The notes beneath the pieces are model-generated. The model ran no database searches. It was not told the origin of the DNA and saw nothing but the letters and a program-made list of their open reading frames with translations. DNA of 64,000 nt from DASZBX01 sp035943635 (lineage in GTDB: Bacteria; Actinomycetota; Actinomycetes; Streptomycetales; Catenulisporaceae): assembly GCA_035943635.1 (NCBI GenBank), contig DASZBX010000106.1, positions 124,001 to 188,000 on the forward strand. Direction: 5' to 3'. Position numbers and translations under genes: made by a program. Below are positions 23,598 through 32,339 of the stretch, piece after piece (position 1 is the stretch's first letter; each line of letters starts with the position of its first letter).

Positions 23598-24251
23598 TCA
23601 GGCGGCGACCAGTTCGCCGGTGACCAGGAAGACCAGCCGGTCCGCGACCGAGACGGCGTGGTCGGCGAAACGCTCGTAGTAGCGGCCGACCAGGGTCACG
23701 TCGATGGCGGTCTCCATGGTGTACGGGTTCTGCTTCTCCTTGTCGAGCAGGGCGCTGAACAGTGCGCGGTGCAGGTGGTCCACCGCATCGTCCTCGCTCT
23801 CCAGTTCGCGCGCGGCCTCGGTGTCCCGGCCCTCGATGATCTGCGCGACCTTCCCGGCCAGGACGGCGCCGATCCGGCCCATCTCCCGGACGTCCGCGTG
23901 CAGCTCGGCCGGGATCGCCGACTGCGGATACCGCATCCGGGCGACCTTGGCGACGTGCTCGGCCAGGTCGCCCATCCGCTCCAGGTCCGAGCTCATCCGC
24001 AGCGAGGTCACCAGGGTACGAAGATCCCCGGCCACCGGCTGCTGGCGCGCGATCAGGTCCAGGATGCGCACCTCAAGGTCCTGCTGGAGTGCGTCCACGG
24101 CCTCGTCGCCGGAGATCACCGTCTCAGCGGTCTGCAGGTCGGCGTCCAGCAGCGCGGCCGTGGCGCGCTCCAGCGCCGTACCGACCATCCCCGCCATCTG
24201 CACCAGTGTCTGGCCGACCGCGTCTAGTTCCTCATGGTAAACGTCACGCAT
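23598..24251 (-). CDS. phoU: Phosphate transport system regulator PhoU
   Basis: A 217-residue, all-helical protein that links the Pst phosphate transporter to the PhoR sensor and limits phosphate uptake. It starts MRDVYHEELDAVGQTLVQMA and shows the duplicated PhoU helical repeat with metal-binding E/D-x3-D motifs: SSDLERMGDLAEHVAKVA and VGRYYERFADHAVSVADR. The ATG at 24251 is preferred over 24296 because the family begins there and AAAGGAA lies just upstream. It stands alone here; pst and phoR genes are not in the window. Confidence 0.94.
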   Translation of the reverse strand: MRDVYHEELDAVGQTLVQMAGMVGTALERATAALLDADLQTAETVISGDEAVDALQQDLEVRILDLIARQQPVAGDLRTLVTSLRMSSDLERMGDLAEHVAKVARMRYPQSAIPAELHADVREMGRIGAVLAGKVAQIIEGRDTEAARELESEDDAVDHLHRALFSALLDKEKQNPYTMETAIDVTLVGRYYERFADHAVSVADRLVFLVTGELVAA

Positions 24252-24301
24252 CAGGTGTTCCTTTCTCTGCTGACAGCCGTCAGCTGACAGACCCAAACCA
24301 C

Positions 24302-25261
24302 CTAGTCTACGGGAATCGTGCGAAAAGGCCGCGATGGGGCTCCCCGGCCGGGAGTTGTATCAATAGTCTGGTTTTGTGGTGGGCGGGCGTCGGCGCCCGC
24401 GGCGCGGTCCGCCCCGAGGGTCTCGCCGACGGCCGTCACGACGGCTTTGGCGAGCCCGGCCGGGGCCTTGGCCCGGGCGCGCACGTGCATCGGCTGGGGA
24501 TCGACGGTCGGCAGCCCGCTGACCGGGCGCAGGCCGTCCGGGGCCGGGCCGAGGTCGGCGAGCAGGGCGACCCCGGCCCCGGCCCGGGCGGCGGACAGCA
24601 CCCCGGCCAGGTAGGCGGCGTTCACGGTGACCGTGGCGGTGCGGTGGTGCCTGGCCAGGGTGCGCAGGGCCTGGCGGCGGATGGTGCACGGGTCGTCGAT
24701 CGCGATGACCGGCAGCGGCGTGCCGTGCGGCGGCAGGGTCCAGCCGGGGGCGGCGAACCAGGCCAACGGGAGTGTGCCGACCGGCTGCCCGTCCACGCCG
24801 GGCTCGCCGAGGAAGATCGCGATGTCGATCCGGCCGAGGTTGACCGCCTCGTGCAGCCTGGCCCCCCGGTCGATCCGGAACCGCAGGCCCACGGCCGGGA
24901 ACTCCTGGGCCAGGGCGCGGGTGACGGCCGGCAGCAGCCGGTCGGCGGCGTGTTCGCTGGCGCCGACGGTCAGGGTCCGCTCGTCGCGGGCCCCGGCGAT
25001 GCCGAGCCGGTGCAGGGCCTCGTCGTGCGCGCACAGCAGCACGCGGGCCTCGGCCACGAGCAGCTCGCCGGCCGCGGTCAGGTGGGTGGTGCGCCCGGCC
25101 CGGGCCACCACCGGCCGGCCGATGGTCTTCTCCAGCCGGCGCACATGCTGGCTGACCGCGGACTGCGAGATGTGCAGGGCCTCGGCGGCCCGGTGGAACC
25201 CGCCGCAGTCGACGATCGCGGTCAGGCTTCGCAGTGCGGTGATGTCCAGCGCGGCCGCCAT
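24302..25261 (-). CDS. LysR family transcriptional regulator
   Basis: A 319-residue regulator with an N-terminal winged helix (ALRSLTAIVDCGGFHRAAEA, then ISQSAVSQHVRRLEKTIGRP) and a C-terminal effector domain. It is divergent from the leader and sulfur-type operon at 25.5-35 kb, 670 bases away from the first large gene, with a 19-bp palindrome between. LysR proteins usually control the divergent operon, so this is the prime candidate regulator of that operon. The C-terminal 25 residues are Pro/Arg-rich and extend beyond the family norm. The effector is unknown; O-acetylserine-type or sulfonate-type signals are guesses. Confidence 0.9.
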   Translation of the reverse strand: MAAALDITALRSLTAIVDCGGFHRAAEALHISQSAVSQHVRRLEKTIGRPVVARAGRTTHLTAAGELLVAEARVLLCAHDEALHRLGIAGARDERTLTVGASEHAADRLLPAVTRALAQEFPAVGLRFRIDRGARLHEAVNLGRIDIAIFLGEPGVDGQPVGTLPLAWFAAPGWTLPPHGTPLPVIAIDDPCTIRRQALRTLARHHRTATVTVNAAYLAGVLSAARAGAGVALLADLGPAPDGLRPVSGLPTVDPQPMHVRARAKAPAGLAKAVVTAVGETLGADRAAGADARPPQNQTIDTTPGRGAPSRPFRTIPVD

Positions 25262-25408
25262 ACCTCATGGTAACAGTGCGACGGCGCCGGTCAGGATCTG
25301 CGAGGGGGCTGCGGGCCCTGTCACGTCCGGCATTCCCGGCCGCGGGTACGGTGGCGCGAAACCGGGCAAAGAGCCACAAGACAGGTCCCTCATCCGCCGC
25401 CCGGCGAT

Positions 25409-25427
25409 CGATCACGAATCGTGATCG
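25409..25427. promoter_or_regulatory. 19-bp palindrome, candidate operator
   Basis: CGATCACGAATCGTGATCG is a perfect inverted repeat (9-bp arms around one base) in the divergent region between the LysR gene and the sulfur-type operon, about 145 bases before the candidate leader peptide. Confidence 0.55.
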
Positions 25428-25552
25428 GCCGCGATTCGTTTTCGACATTGGACATCATCCCGCTTGTCGGCCATGGTGGAGCCATGGTCGGCAACGGTGT
25501 TCAGCTGCGCGAGTCCAGGGTCACCCTGGCTGCGGCATCGTCGTGCCCGAGT

Positions 25553-25639
25553 ATGGCCCGCGTCGTCCGGCTGCGTCTGACGCAGCGGCGGGCGATCGAT
25601 TTCGGCACCCTGACCACCACCGGGTGTAGCAGCAACTGA
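25553..25639 (+). CDS. Candidate regulatory leader peptide
   Basis: A 28-codon frame, MARVVRLRLTQRRAIDFGTL followed by TTTGCSSN, precedes the sulfur-type operon by 292 bases. It resembles the short actinobacterial leader peptides with a (L)xRRxHIDxxRxSS(A)xC pattern found before sulfur assimilation genes, with a Cys near the end that could report Cys-tRNA charging. An in-frame upstream ATG (25484) would extend it to 51 residues. The ribosome site is weak. The rest of the 25262-25931 gap holds the 19-bp palindrome and nothing else recognised. The call rests on pattern and context only. Confidence 0.45.
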   Translation: MARVVRLRLTQRRAIDFGTLTTTGCSSN

Positions 25640-25931
25640 CGCACCACCGAGGCGGCGCCGGCTCAGCCGCCGGCCGACTCGCCCCCGCCTTCGGCGTCCC
25701 GCCCGCGGTTTCCTGCGTAGCCTGATCCGCCCTCCGCCGCCGGGCCCGGTTCGCGGCGTGCTCGAACCCCATTCCCTTACCGCCACCCGTGATTCGCGCG
25801 CCACCGCCTGCCCGGCGGCAGCCCCGCCCTGTCCTGCCCCGATCGTCGCTCGGCCCGTCGTCCGTACCGGCTCGGCGCGCGGGCGGCGGGCGAGTCGAAC
25901 CCGTACACGCATAGACGACAACGGAGAAACC

Positions 25932-27137
25932 ATGCCCGGATCCACGCCGCCGCCCACCCCGCCCCGGCCCGCCACCGGCCGCTACATCGTCATCGGCGCC
26001 GGCGCGGTCGGCGCGACGGTCGGCGCCGAGCTGTACCGGGCCGGGCACCGGGTGGTGCTGGTCGCCCGCGGCCCGCACCTGGACGCACTGCGTACTCGTG
26101 GTCTGATCTACATCCGGCCGGACGGCCGGCACACGCTCGACATCCCGGCGGTCCCCGGCCCGTCCGACCTCGTCCTCGAACCCGGCGACGTGCTCGTCCT
26201 GGCCACGAAATCCCAGGACACCGAAGCCGTGCTGGCCCGGTGGGCCTGGCAGCCGGTGCCGGCGCCGGAGGCCGCCGGACCGGCCGGCCGGGACCGGCCG
26301 CCGCTCCGCACGGCCGCCGACAGCCTGCCGGTCGTGCTGCTGCAGAACGGGCTGGAGAACGCCCGCGCCGCGCTGCGCCGGTTCGCGACCGTGCTCGACG
26401 CCGTGGTGATGGTCGGATCCAGCCACCTGACCGCCGGCGAGGTGGTCTCCCCGGCCGCCCCGACCGTCGGCGCCTTCTACCTGGGCCTGGCCCCGCGCGG
26501 CGAGCACGACGTGGTCGGCCGGGTCGCCCGCGACCTGCGCGGCGCGAACTTCGCGGTACAGGTCGTCCCGGACGTCGAACGCTGGAAGGCGGGCAAGCTG
26601 ATCGGCAACATCGGCTACAACATCGACGCCCTGCACCCGCCCGGCCCGCTGCGCGACCAGGCCGCGGCCGCCCTGCGCGAGGAGGCCCGGCGGGTCCTGC
26701 TGGCCGCCGGCATCGCCCCGGCCGACCTGGCCGCCGAATCCGAGCTCGACCTGTCCGACCTGGTCGTCCGCCCGGTGCCCGGCCACGAACGCCCCGGCAG
26801 CTCGACCTGGCAGAGCCTGGCCCGGGCCGGCTCGCCGGAGTCGGACTTCCTCTACGGCGAGATCGTGCTCCAGGCCCGGCTGGCCGCAACCCCGGCCCCG
26901 CTCAGCACCGAGGTGCAACGCCGGCTCGGCCGGCTCGGCCGGGACACCGGCCGGCCGGGCCTGCTCGGCGAGGCCGACCTGCTCGACCTGCTCGCCCTGG
27001 ACCACGCGGCCGCGACCGAGCCGCCGACCGAGCCGCCGATCGGGACCTCAACCGAGCCCTCAACCGAGCCGCCGTCCGAAGCCGAGCCCCAGCAACCCGC
27101 GCTCATGTCCGCCGGCACCGCCGACCACACCGGATGA
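25932..27137 (+). CDS. Ketopantoate reductase family protein (PanE/ApbA-like)
   Basis: A 401-residue NADP-dependent oxidoreductase with the Rossmann motif YIVIGAGAVGATVGAEL near residue 18, a KSQDTEAV block and the second-domain catalytic region KAGKLIGNIGYNIDAL with the conserved Lys/Asn pair. Ketopantoate reductases make pantoate for CoA, but this one is longer (about 300 is usual), carries an extra Pro/Thr/Glu-rich tail with repeated EPP units (about residues 355-390), and lies in a sulfur-type operon. It may instead reduce a 2-oxo acid released from a sulfonate or a similar substrate. GGAGAAACC precedes the ATG. Confidence 0.82.
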   Translation: MPGSTPPPTPPRPATGRYIVIGAGAVGATVGAELYRAGHRVVLVARGPHLDALRTRGLIYIRPDGRHTLDIPAVPGPSDLVLEPGDVLVLATKSQDTEAVLARWAWQPVPAPEAAGPAGRDRPPLRTAADSLPVVLLQNGLENARAALRRFATVLDAVVMVGSSHLTAGEVVSPAAPTVGAFYLGLAPRGEHDVVGRVARDLRGANFAVQVVPDVERWKAGKLIGNIGYNIDALHPPGPLRDQAAAALREEARRVLLAAGIAPADLAAESELDLSDLVVRPVPGHERPGSSTWQSLARAGSPESDFLYGEIVLQARLAATPAPLSTEVQRRLGRLGRDTGRPGLLGEADLLDLLALDHAAATEPPTEPPIGTSTEPSTEPPSEAEPQQPALMSAGTADHTG

Positions 27138-27172
27138 CCGGCACCGCGACCACCGTCCCGACCCGACGCCGC

Positions 27173-27208
27173 CACCATCGCCCCCTGCGCCACCATCGCC
27201 CCCTGCGC
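27173..27208 (+). repeat. Two direct 18-bp repeats before the flavin monooxygenase gene
   Basis: Two perfect 18-bp copies (27173-27190 and 27191-27208), each beginning CACCATCGCCCCC, stand 22 bases before the next start. They look like a replication-slippage product in the 92-bp gap. Confidence 0.65.
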
Positions 27209-27229
27209 CGCCACCGATCGGAAGAGACC

Positions 27230-28408
27230 ATGACCGTCGAGTTCATCAGCCTGATCAACGTCTGGGAATCCAGCGAGCTGTTCCCCAACCCGGGCGGCAC
27301 CCCGGACCGGGAGTACATCCGCAAGTACGCCCGCTACCTCGAGGACGGCGGCTTCGACTACACCCTGGTCGCCTACGGCTCGACCGGCTACGACCCGTTC
27401 ACCGTCTCGGCCACGATCGCCTCCTACACCGACCGGATCAAGCCGATCGTCGCCCTGCGCCCGAACATCGTCTATCCCACGGTCGCCGCGCAGGCCCTGA
27501 CCACCCTGGACCACCTGAGCAAGGGCCGGGCCACGGTGCACATCATCACCGGCGGCAGCGACGAGGAACAGGCCCGGCACGGCGACTACCTGTCCAAAGA
27601 CGAGCGCTACGACCGCTCCGAGGAGTACGTGCGGCTGTTGCGCCGCGCCTGGACCGAGACCGAACCCTGGTCCCACGAGGGCCGGTACTACAAGTTCGAC
27701 GACTTCGTCGCCGGGTTCCGACCGGTCCACGGCACGATCCCGGTCTCCGTCGGCGGCTCCTCCGCGGCCGCCTACCGGGTCGGCGGCGCGGTCGGCGACA
27801 TCTTCGGGCTCTGGGGCGAACCCCTGAAGGAGACCGGGGAACAGATCGACCGGGTCGCCGAGCAGGCCCGCGCGGCCGGACGCACCGACACCCCGCGCAC
27901 CTGGGTCACCTTCCGGCCGATCGTCGCCGCGACCGACGAGCTGGCCTGGGACAAGGCCCACCGCACGATCGAGGTGGTCGAGCAGACGCACAAGGCCGGC
28001 GGCTTCCGCCTGCGGCGCAGCCTGTCCGCCGCCCCGCAGAACGCCGGCTCGCAGCGGGCCCTGGCGATCGCCGACCGCGCCGACGTGCACGACCGGGCCC
28101 TGTGGACCGTGCCGTCCAAGGTCACCAACGCCGGGGGCGCCTCCAGCGCGCTGGTCGGCAGCTACGAGACGGTTGCCGCGGCGATCCTGGACTACGTCGA
28201 CCTGGGCGCGGACCTGGTGTCCATCCGCGGCTACGACAACCTCAACGACGCCATCGACTACGGCCGCTACGTCCTGCCCCTGGTCCGCCAGGAACTCGAC
28301 CACCGCGAGCGCACCGGCCAGCGCGGCGCCGTCGTGGCCCAGCCGCCGCTGACCCCGGCGCCGGACGAGGCCGCGGCGCCCGGCCCCGAACTGGCCAAGG
28401 CCTCCTGA
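27230..28408 (+). CDS. LLM-class flavin monooxygenase, alkanesulfonate monooxygenase-like
   Basis: A 392-residue TIM-barrel oxygenase of the bacterial luciferase-like family. The SsuD-type blocks YLEDGGFDYTLVAYGSTGYD, ALRPNIVYPTVAAQALTTLD, GRATVHIITGGSDEEQARHG and YDRSEEYVRLLRRAW are all present. SsuD-like enzymes use reduced FMN and oxygen to release sulfite from sulfonates; relatives oxidise dialkyl sulfones. No NADH:FMN reductase is encoded beside it, so FMNH2 must come from elsewhere. GAAGAGACC precedes the ATG, and the next gene follows after one base, so translation is coupled. Confidence 0.88.
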   Translation: MTVEFISLINVWESSELFPNPGGTPDREYIRKYARYLEDGGFDYTLVAYGSTGYDPFTVSATIASYTDRIKPIVALRPNIVYPTVAAQALTTLDHLSKGRATVHIITGGSDEEQARHGDYLSKDERYDRSEEYVRLLRRAWTETEPWSHEGRYYKFDDFVAGFRPVHGTIPVSVGGSSAAAYRVGGAVGDIFGLWGEPLKETGEQIDRVAEQARAAGRTDTPRTWVTFRPIVAATDELAWDKAHRTIEVVEQTHKAGGFRLRRSLSAAPQNAGSQRALAIADRADVHDRALWTVPSKVTNAGGASSALVGSYETVAAAILDYVDLGADLVSIRGYDNLNDAIDYGRYVLPLVRQELDHRERTGQRGAVVAQPPLTPAPDEAAAPGPELAKAS

Positions 28409-28409
28409 G

Positions 28410-29675
28410 ATGACCACGACCGAGCACGTGCAGTTCGCGCCCGCGGACACGGCCCCGGACATCGCCCCGGGCACTCCCGCGCTCCCGCCGGTCGACACCT
28501 CCCCGGCCGCGCTGGCCGCCCTGACCGCGACGCTGGCCACGACCGCGGAACGCTACGACCGCACCGGCGACTTCCCCTGGGAACCGCTGCACGCCCTGCA
28601 CCGGGCCGGCATCCTGACCCTGGGCATCGGCCCGCAGCACGGCGGCCGGCCCCTGACCGCCACCGAATCCGCCCGCGTCCTGCAAGCCCTGGGCCAAGGC
28701 GACCCCTCGGTCGCGCTGCTCGCCGCCATGACGATCTTCCAGCACCTCCAGCAGGCCCGGCGGCAGTGGTGGCCCGAGGACCTCTACCGCGCCGTGGTGG
28801 CCGACTCCCTGACCCGGCCGGTGCTGATCAACGCGATCCGGGCCGAGCCGGAACTCGGCGCCCCGGCCCGCGGCGGACTGCCGGCCACCAAGGTCCGGCG
28901 CACCGCCCACGGCTGGCTGCTCAACGGCCACAAGGGCTACGGCACCGGTTCCGAGGGCCTGGCCTACCACGCCGTCTGGGCCGCCACGGAGGACGACGAA
29001 CCCCTCACCGGGCACGTCATCGTGCCCGGCGACCACCCCGGCATCGAGGTGGTGCGCACCTGGGACCACTTCGGGCTGCGCGCCTCCAGCACCCACGACG
29101 TGATCTACCGCGACGTCGAGGTCCCGGCCGAGCACTTCCGCGGCGCCCCGGCCGGCCAGGCCCGGGAGGACCCGACCGCGTACGCCGGGGCCGGGATCGC
29201 CGTCTCGGCCCTGTACCTCGGGGTGGCCCGGGCCGCGCAGGAGTTCTTCCTGCGGTTCGCGCACGAGCGCGTGCCGACCTCGCTGGGCCGGCCGATCGCC
29301 ACCACCGAGCGGATCCAGACCATCGCCGGCGAGATCGAGGCCCAACTGGTCCAGGCCGAGGAGATCGTCTACGGCCTGGCCGCGCGGATCGACGCCGGGG
29401 ACCCGGAGGCGTCCCGGCGCGCGCTGATCGCCAAACTCCTGGTCACCCGCTCGGCCGTCACCGCGGTGCAGACCGCCGTGACCAGCCTGGGCAACCCCGG
29501 CCTGACCCGCAGCCACCCGCTCGAACGGCACCTGCGCGACGTGCAGTGCTCCCGGGTGCACCCGCCCCAGGACGACGCCGCCCTGATCGCCTTCGGCAAG
29601 CAGGCGCTGGCCCGGGCAGCCCCGGCCGGCGCCCCGCCGCCCACCCCTCCCGCCCACCCCGCCCCCGCGGCCTGA
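28410..29675 (+). CDS. Acyl-CoA dehydrogenase-family flavoprotein (SfnB/DszC-like)
   Basis: A 421-residue protein of the acyl-CoA dehydrogenase fold in which the canonical catalytic Glu is not evident. The C-terminal helices with RVPTSLGRPIATTERIQTIA and HLRDVQCSRVHPPQDDAALI match the SfnB/DszC group. These flavoprotein monooxygenases or helpers act on sulfur compounds such as dimethylsulfone or dibenzothiophene. The starting ATG is one base after the SsuD-like gene. Together the two genes suggest uptake and oxidation of an organosulfur compound. An ordinary acyl-CoA dehydrogenase is less likely because of the operon context. Confidence 0.8.
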   Translation: MTTTEHVQFAPADTAPDIAPGTPALPPVDTSPAALAALTATLATTAERYDRTGDFPWEPLHALHRAGILTLGIGPQHGGRPLTATESARVLQALGQGDPSVALLAAMTIFQHLQQARRQWWPEDLYRAVVADSLTRPVLINAIRAEPELGAPARGGLPATKVRRTAHGWLLNGHKGYGTGSEGLAYHAVWAATEDDEPLTGHVIVPGDHPGIEVVRTWDHFGLRASSTHDVIYRDVEVPAEHFRGAPAGQAREDPTAYAGAGIAVSALYLGVARAAQEFFLRFAHERVPTSLGRPIATTERIQTIAGEIEAQLVQAEEIVYGLAARIDAGDPEASRRALIAKLLVTRSAVTAVQTAVTSLGNPGLTRSHPLERHLRDVQCSRVHPPQDDAALIAFGKQALARAAPAGAPPPTPPAHPAPAA

Positions 29676-29693
29676 CAGAACCGGAACCCACCC

Positions 29694-31388
29694 ATGAACA
29701 GTCGACCGTCCCGCTCCCTGGATATCCGCTCTGCCGCCCCCGGCCCGAGCCGGCGCACCTTCCTGCTCGGCGCCGGCGGGGTCACCGCCGCGATGGCGCT
29801 GGCCGCGTGCTCCGGGCACACCGTCGCCGCCACCGACCGGGCCGCCGCCGTCGCCACCGGCGCCCCGGTCCAGGGCGGGACGCTGAACATCGCGTTCTGG
29901 GCCGACCTGGAGGGCGCGTTCGACCCCAACCAGGTGTACTGGATCGAGACCCGCTCGCTCAACCGCAACTTCGCCGACTCGCTGACCGACCAGGACCCGG
30001 CCACCGGCGAGATCGTGCCCTGGCTGGCCGAGTCCTGGACCGTGAGCCCCGACGCCAGCGAGTACACCTTCACCCTCCGCCAGGACGTCACCTTCAGCGA
30101 CGGCACCAAGTTCGACGCCGCCGCCGTCAAGACCGCCTACGACGGCATCGCGGCCCTCGGCGCCAACTCCACCCTGGGCATCATCTACCTGCACGGATAC
30201 CAGTCCAGCACGGTGATCGACGAGTACACCGTCAAGGTCGCCTTCGACGGGCCCAACGCCCAGTTCCTCCAGGCCTCGTCCACCACCACCCTGGCCATCC
30301 TCTCGCCCGACACGTACAAGAAGACCCCGCAGGAACGCGCCTCCGGCCAGGTGATCGGCTCCGGGCTGTTCACCCTGGACAGCTTCACCGCCGGCCAGTC
30401 GGTCAAGCTCACCCGGCGCAAGGACTACGCGTGGCCGTCCAAACTGGTCAAGAACCAGGGCGCCGCCTACCTGGACCAGATCAACGTCACCTACATCAGC
30501 GAGGACAGCGTCCGGGTCGGCAACCTGCTGTCCGGCGACATCGACATCGCCTGGCCCCGGCTGCCGATCAGCCAGGCCGACCAGCAGCGGATCACCGCCG
30601 CCGGCGACACCGTGATCAAACGCTCCCTGCCCGGGATCAGCGACATCCTCCTGCCCAACGTCACCGCGGGCCGCCCGCTGGCCGACCCGGCGGTCCGCCA
30701 GGCGCTGACCAAGGCGATCGACCGGGCCGGCTACGCCTCGACCGTGTTCTGGACCGGCTACCCGGTGGTGGCCGGACCGCTGGAGTCCAGCACCCCGGGC
30801 TGGAAGGACGAGTCCGCGCTGCTGGCCTACGACAAGGCCGGCGCGCAGACCCTGCTCGACCAGGCCGGCTGGACCACCGGCCCCGACGGCTTCCGGTACA
30901 AGGACGGCAGGAAACTGACCCTGGTCTACCTGCTGACCTCGAACACGGTCGGCGCGCAACTGCTGCAGGACCAGGTCAAGGCCGTGGGCATCGACCTGCA
31001 ACTGCAGATCGTGACCGCCGCGCAGGAGGTCACCCTGGAGGCGGCCGGCTCCTACGACATCGTGGACGGCTACTACACCCGCGGGGACGCCAGCGTGCTG
31101 GCCTCGGTGCTGGACCTGAGCGTGGTCAAGAGCGCCCCGGGCAAGAACACCCAGGACGCGGCCACCGCCCAGCAGGTCAGCGCCTACTTCGCCCAGGGCC
31201 TGGCCACCGTCGACGTCACCAAGCGCGACGCCGCCTACGCCGAGCTGCAGAAGTACGTGATCGAACAGGGCGTGGCCATCCCGGTCTACGAGCGGCTCCA
31301 GGTCTCGGCCCTGTCGAGCAAGCTGCACGGGTTCGCCTGGACCAGTGAGGGGTTCATCCGCGCGAACGACCTGTGGAAGGCGACGTGA
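29694..31388 (+). CDS. ABC transporter substrate-binding lipoprotein (family 5)
   Basis: A 564-residue extracytoplasmic binding protein. The N-terminus SRRTFLLGAGGVTAAMALAA has a twin-arginine signal and ends in the lipobox LAAC (Cys about residue 39). The SBP family 5 core follows: LAESWTVSPDASEYTFTLRQ, VTFSDGTKFDAAAVKTAYDG, LTKAIDRAGYAST. The family binds peptides, nickel or other medium-sized solutes; in this operon the ligand may be a sulfur-containing compound. Its stop overlaps the permease start by GTGA. Confidence 0.92.
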   Translation: MNSRPSRSLDIRSAAPGPSRRTFLLGAGGVTAAMALAACSGHTVAATDRAAAVATGAPVQGGTLNIAFWADLEGAFDPNQVYWIETRSLNRNFADSLTDQDPATGEIVPWLAESWTVSPDASEYTFTLRQDVTFSDGTKFDAAAVKTAYDGIAALGANSTLGIIYLHGYQSSTVIDEYTVKVAFDGPNAQFLQASSTTTLAILSPDTYKKTPQERASGQVIGSGLFTLDSFTAGQSVKLTRRKDYAWPSKLVKNQGAAYLDQINVTYISEDSVRVGNLLSGDIDIAWPRLPISQADQQRITAAGDTVIKRSLPGISDILLPNVTAGRPLADPAVRQALTKAIDRAGYASTVFWTGYPVVAGPLESSTPGWKDESALLAYDKAGAQTLLDQAGWTTGPDGFRYKDGRKLTLVYLLTSNTVGAQLLQDQVKAVGIDLQLQIVTAAQEVTLEAAGSYDIVDGYYTRGDASVLASVLDLSVVKSAPGKNTQDAATAQQVSAYFAQGLATVDVTKRDAAYAELQKYVIEQGVAIPVYERLQVSALSSKLHGFAWTSEGFIRANDLWKAT

Positions 31389-32335
31389 GACGCTACCTGT
31401 TCGAACGGATCGGCCAGGCGCTGATCGTGCTGTGGGCCGCCTACACCGCGACCTTCCTGATCCTGTACCTGCTGCCCAGCAACCCGATCGCGCTGCGCCT
31501 GTCCGGAGCCAACGTCCAGGTCCAGGACCTGACCCCGGCCCAACTGGCCCAGCTCGAAGCCCAGTACGGCCTGAACAAGCCGGTCGCCGAACAGTACTTC
31601 AGCATGCTCTGGAACGCCCTGCACCTGAACTTCGGGCAGTCCACCTCGCTGAGCCTGCCGGTCTCCACGGTGCTCGCCCAGCGGCTGCCGACCACGGTGA
31701 CCCTGGCCGGGTTCGCCGTCCTGTTCATGCTGGTCCTCGGGTTCGGCGTGGCCTACGCGGCCGCGTGGGCGCAGTGGCGTCCGGCGAAGGCGGTGCTCTC
31801 CCGGCTCCCGGCGATCGGGGTGTCCGTCCCGTCGTTCTGGGTCGGGCTGCTGCTGATCCAGGTGTTCAGCTTCGACCTCGGCTGGTTCCCGTCGACCGGC
31901 AGCAATGGCCTGAGCTCCTACGTGCTGCCGGCCGTCTCCATGGCCCTGCCCGCCGGAGCGGTGCTGGCCCAGGTGCTGACCAGCAGTTTCGAACGGACCC
32001 TGCGTGAGCCCTACATCGCCACGGCCCGGGCCAAGGGCCTGTCGCGCGGCGCGATCCAGTTCCGGCACGCGCTGCGCAACGCCGCCCTGCCCACGCTGAC
32101 GCTGCTGGGCCTGCTGATCGCCACCGCGGTCACCGGCGCGGTGATCGCCGAGACGGTGTTCTCCATCTCCGGCGTCGGGCGGCTGGCCCAGCAGGCCGTG
32201 CTCAGCCAGGACGTGCCCGTGGTCCAGGCGATCGTGCTCGTCGCGGCCGTGCTGTTCGTGGTGGTGAACCTGATCGTCGACCTGCTCTACCCCCTGCTCG
32301 ATCCCCGCATCGCCTACACCCCGAAGGTGGTCTAG
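31385..32335 (+). CDS. ABC transporter permease (DppB type)
   Basis: A 316-residue inner-membrane permease with six predicted helices. The N-terminal motif YLFERIGQALIVLWAAYTAT and the EAA loop EPYIATARAKGLSRGAIQFRHALRN are typical of DppB/OppB. The GTG at 31385 overlaps the stop of the binding-protein gene (GTGA) and was preferred over an earlier in-frame ATG at 31373. It forms the membrane pore with the next gene product. Confidence 0.93.
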   Translation: MRRYLFERIGQALIVLWAAYTATFLILYLLPSNPIALRLSGANVQVQDLTPAQLAQLEAQYGLNKPVAEQYFSMLWNALHLNFGQSTSLSLPVSTVLAQRLPTTVTLAGFAVLFMLVLGFGVAYAAAWAQWRPAKAVLSRLPAIGVSVPSFWVGLLLIQVFSFDLGWFPSTGSNGLSSYVLPAVSMALPAGAVLAQVLTSSFERTLREPYIATARAKGLSRGAIQFRHALRNAALPTLTLLGLLIATAVTGAVIAETVFSISGVGRLAQQAVLSQDVPVVQAIVLVAAVLFVVVNLIVDLLYPLLDPRIAYTPKVV

Positions 32336-32339
32336 CGGC

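Noticed and set aside
28242..31328. Very long open frame on the minus strand (over 1000 codons), and similar ones at 49566-53819 and 55112-57754
   Set aside because: They lie opposite well-supported genes, have Arg/Gly/Pro/Val shadow composition and no family motifs; in this GC-rich DNA antisense frames stay open by chance. Only the part of the last one at about 55350-55879 is real and is reported as a broken gene.
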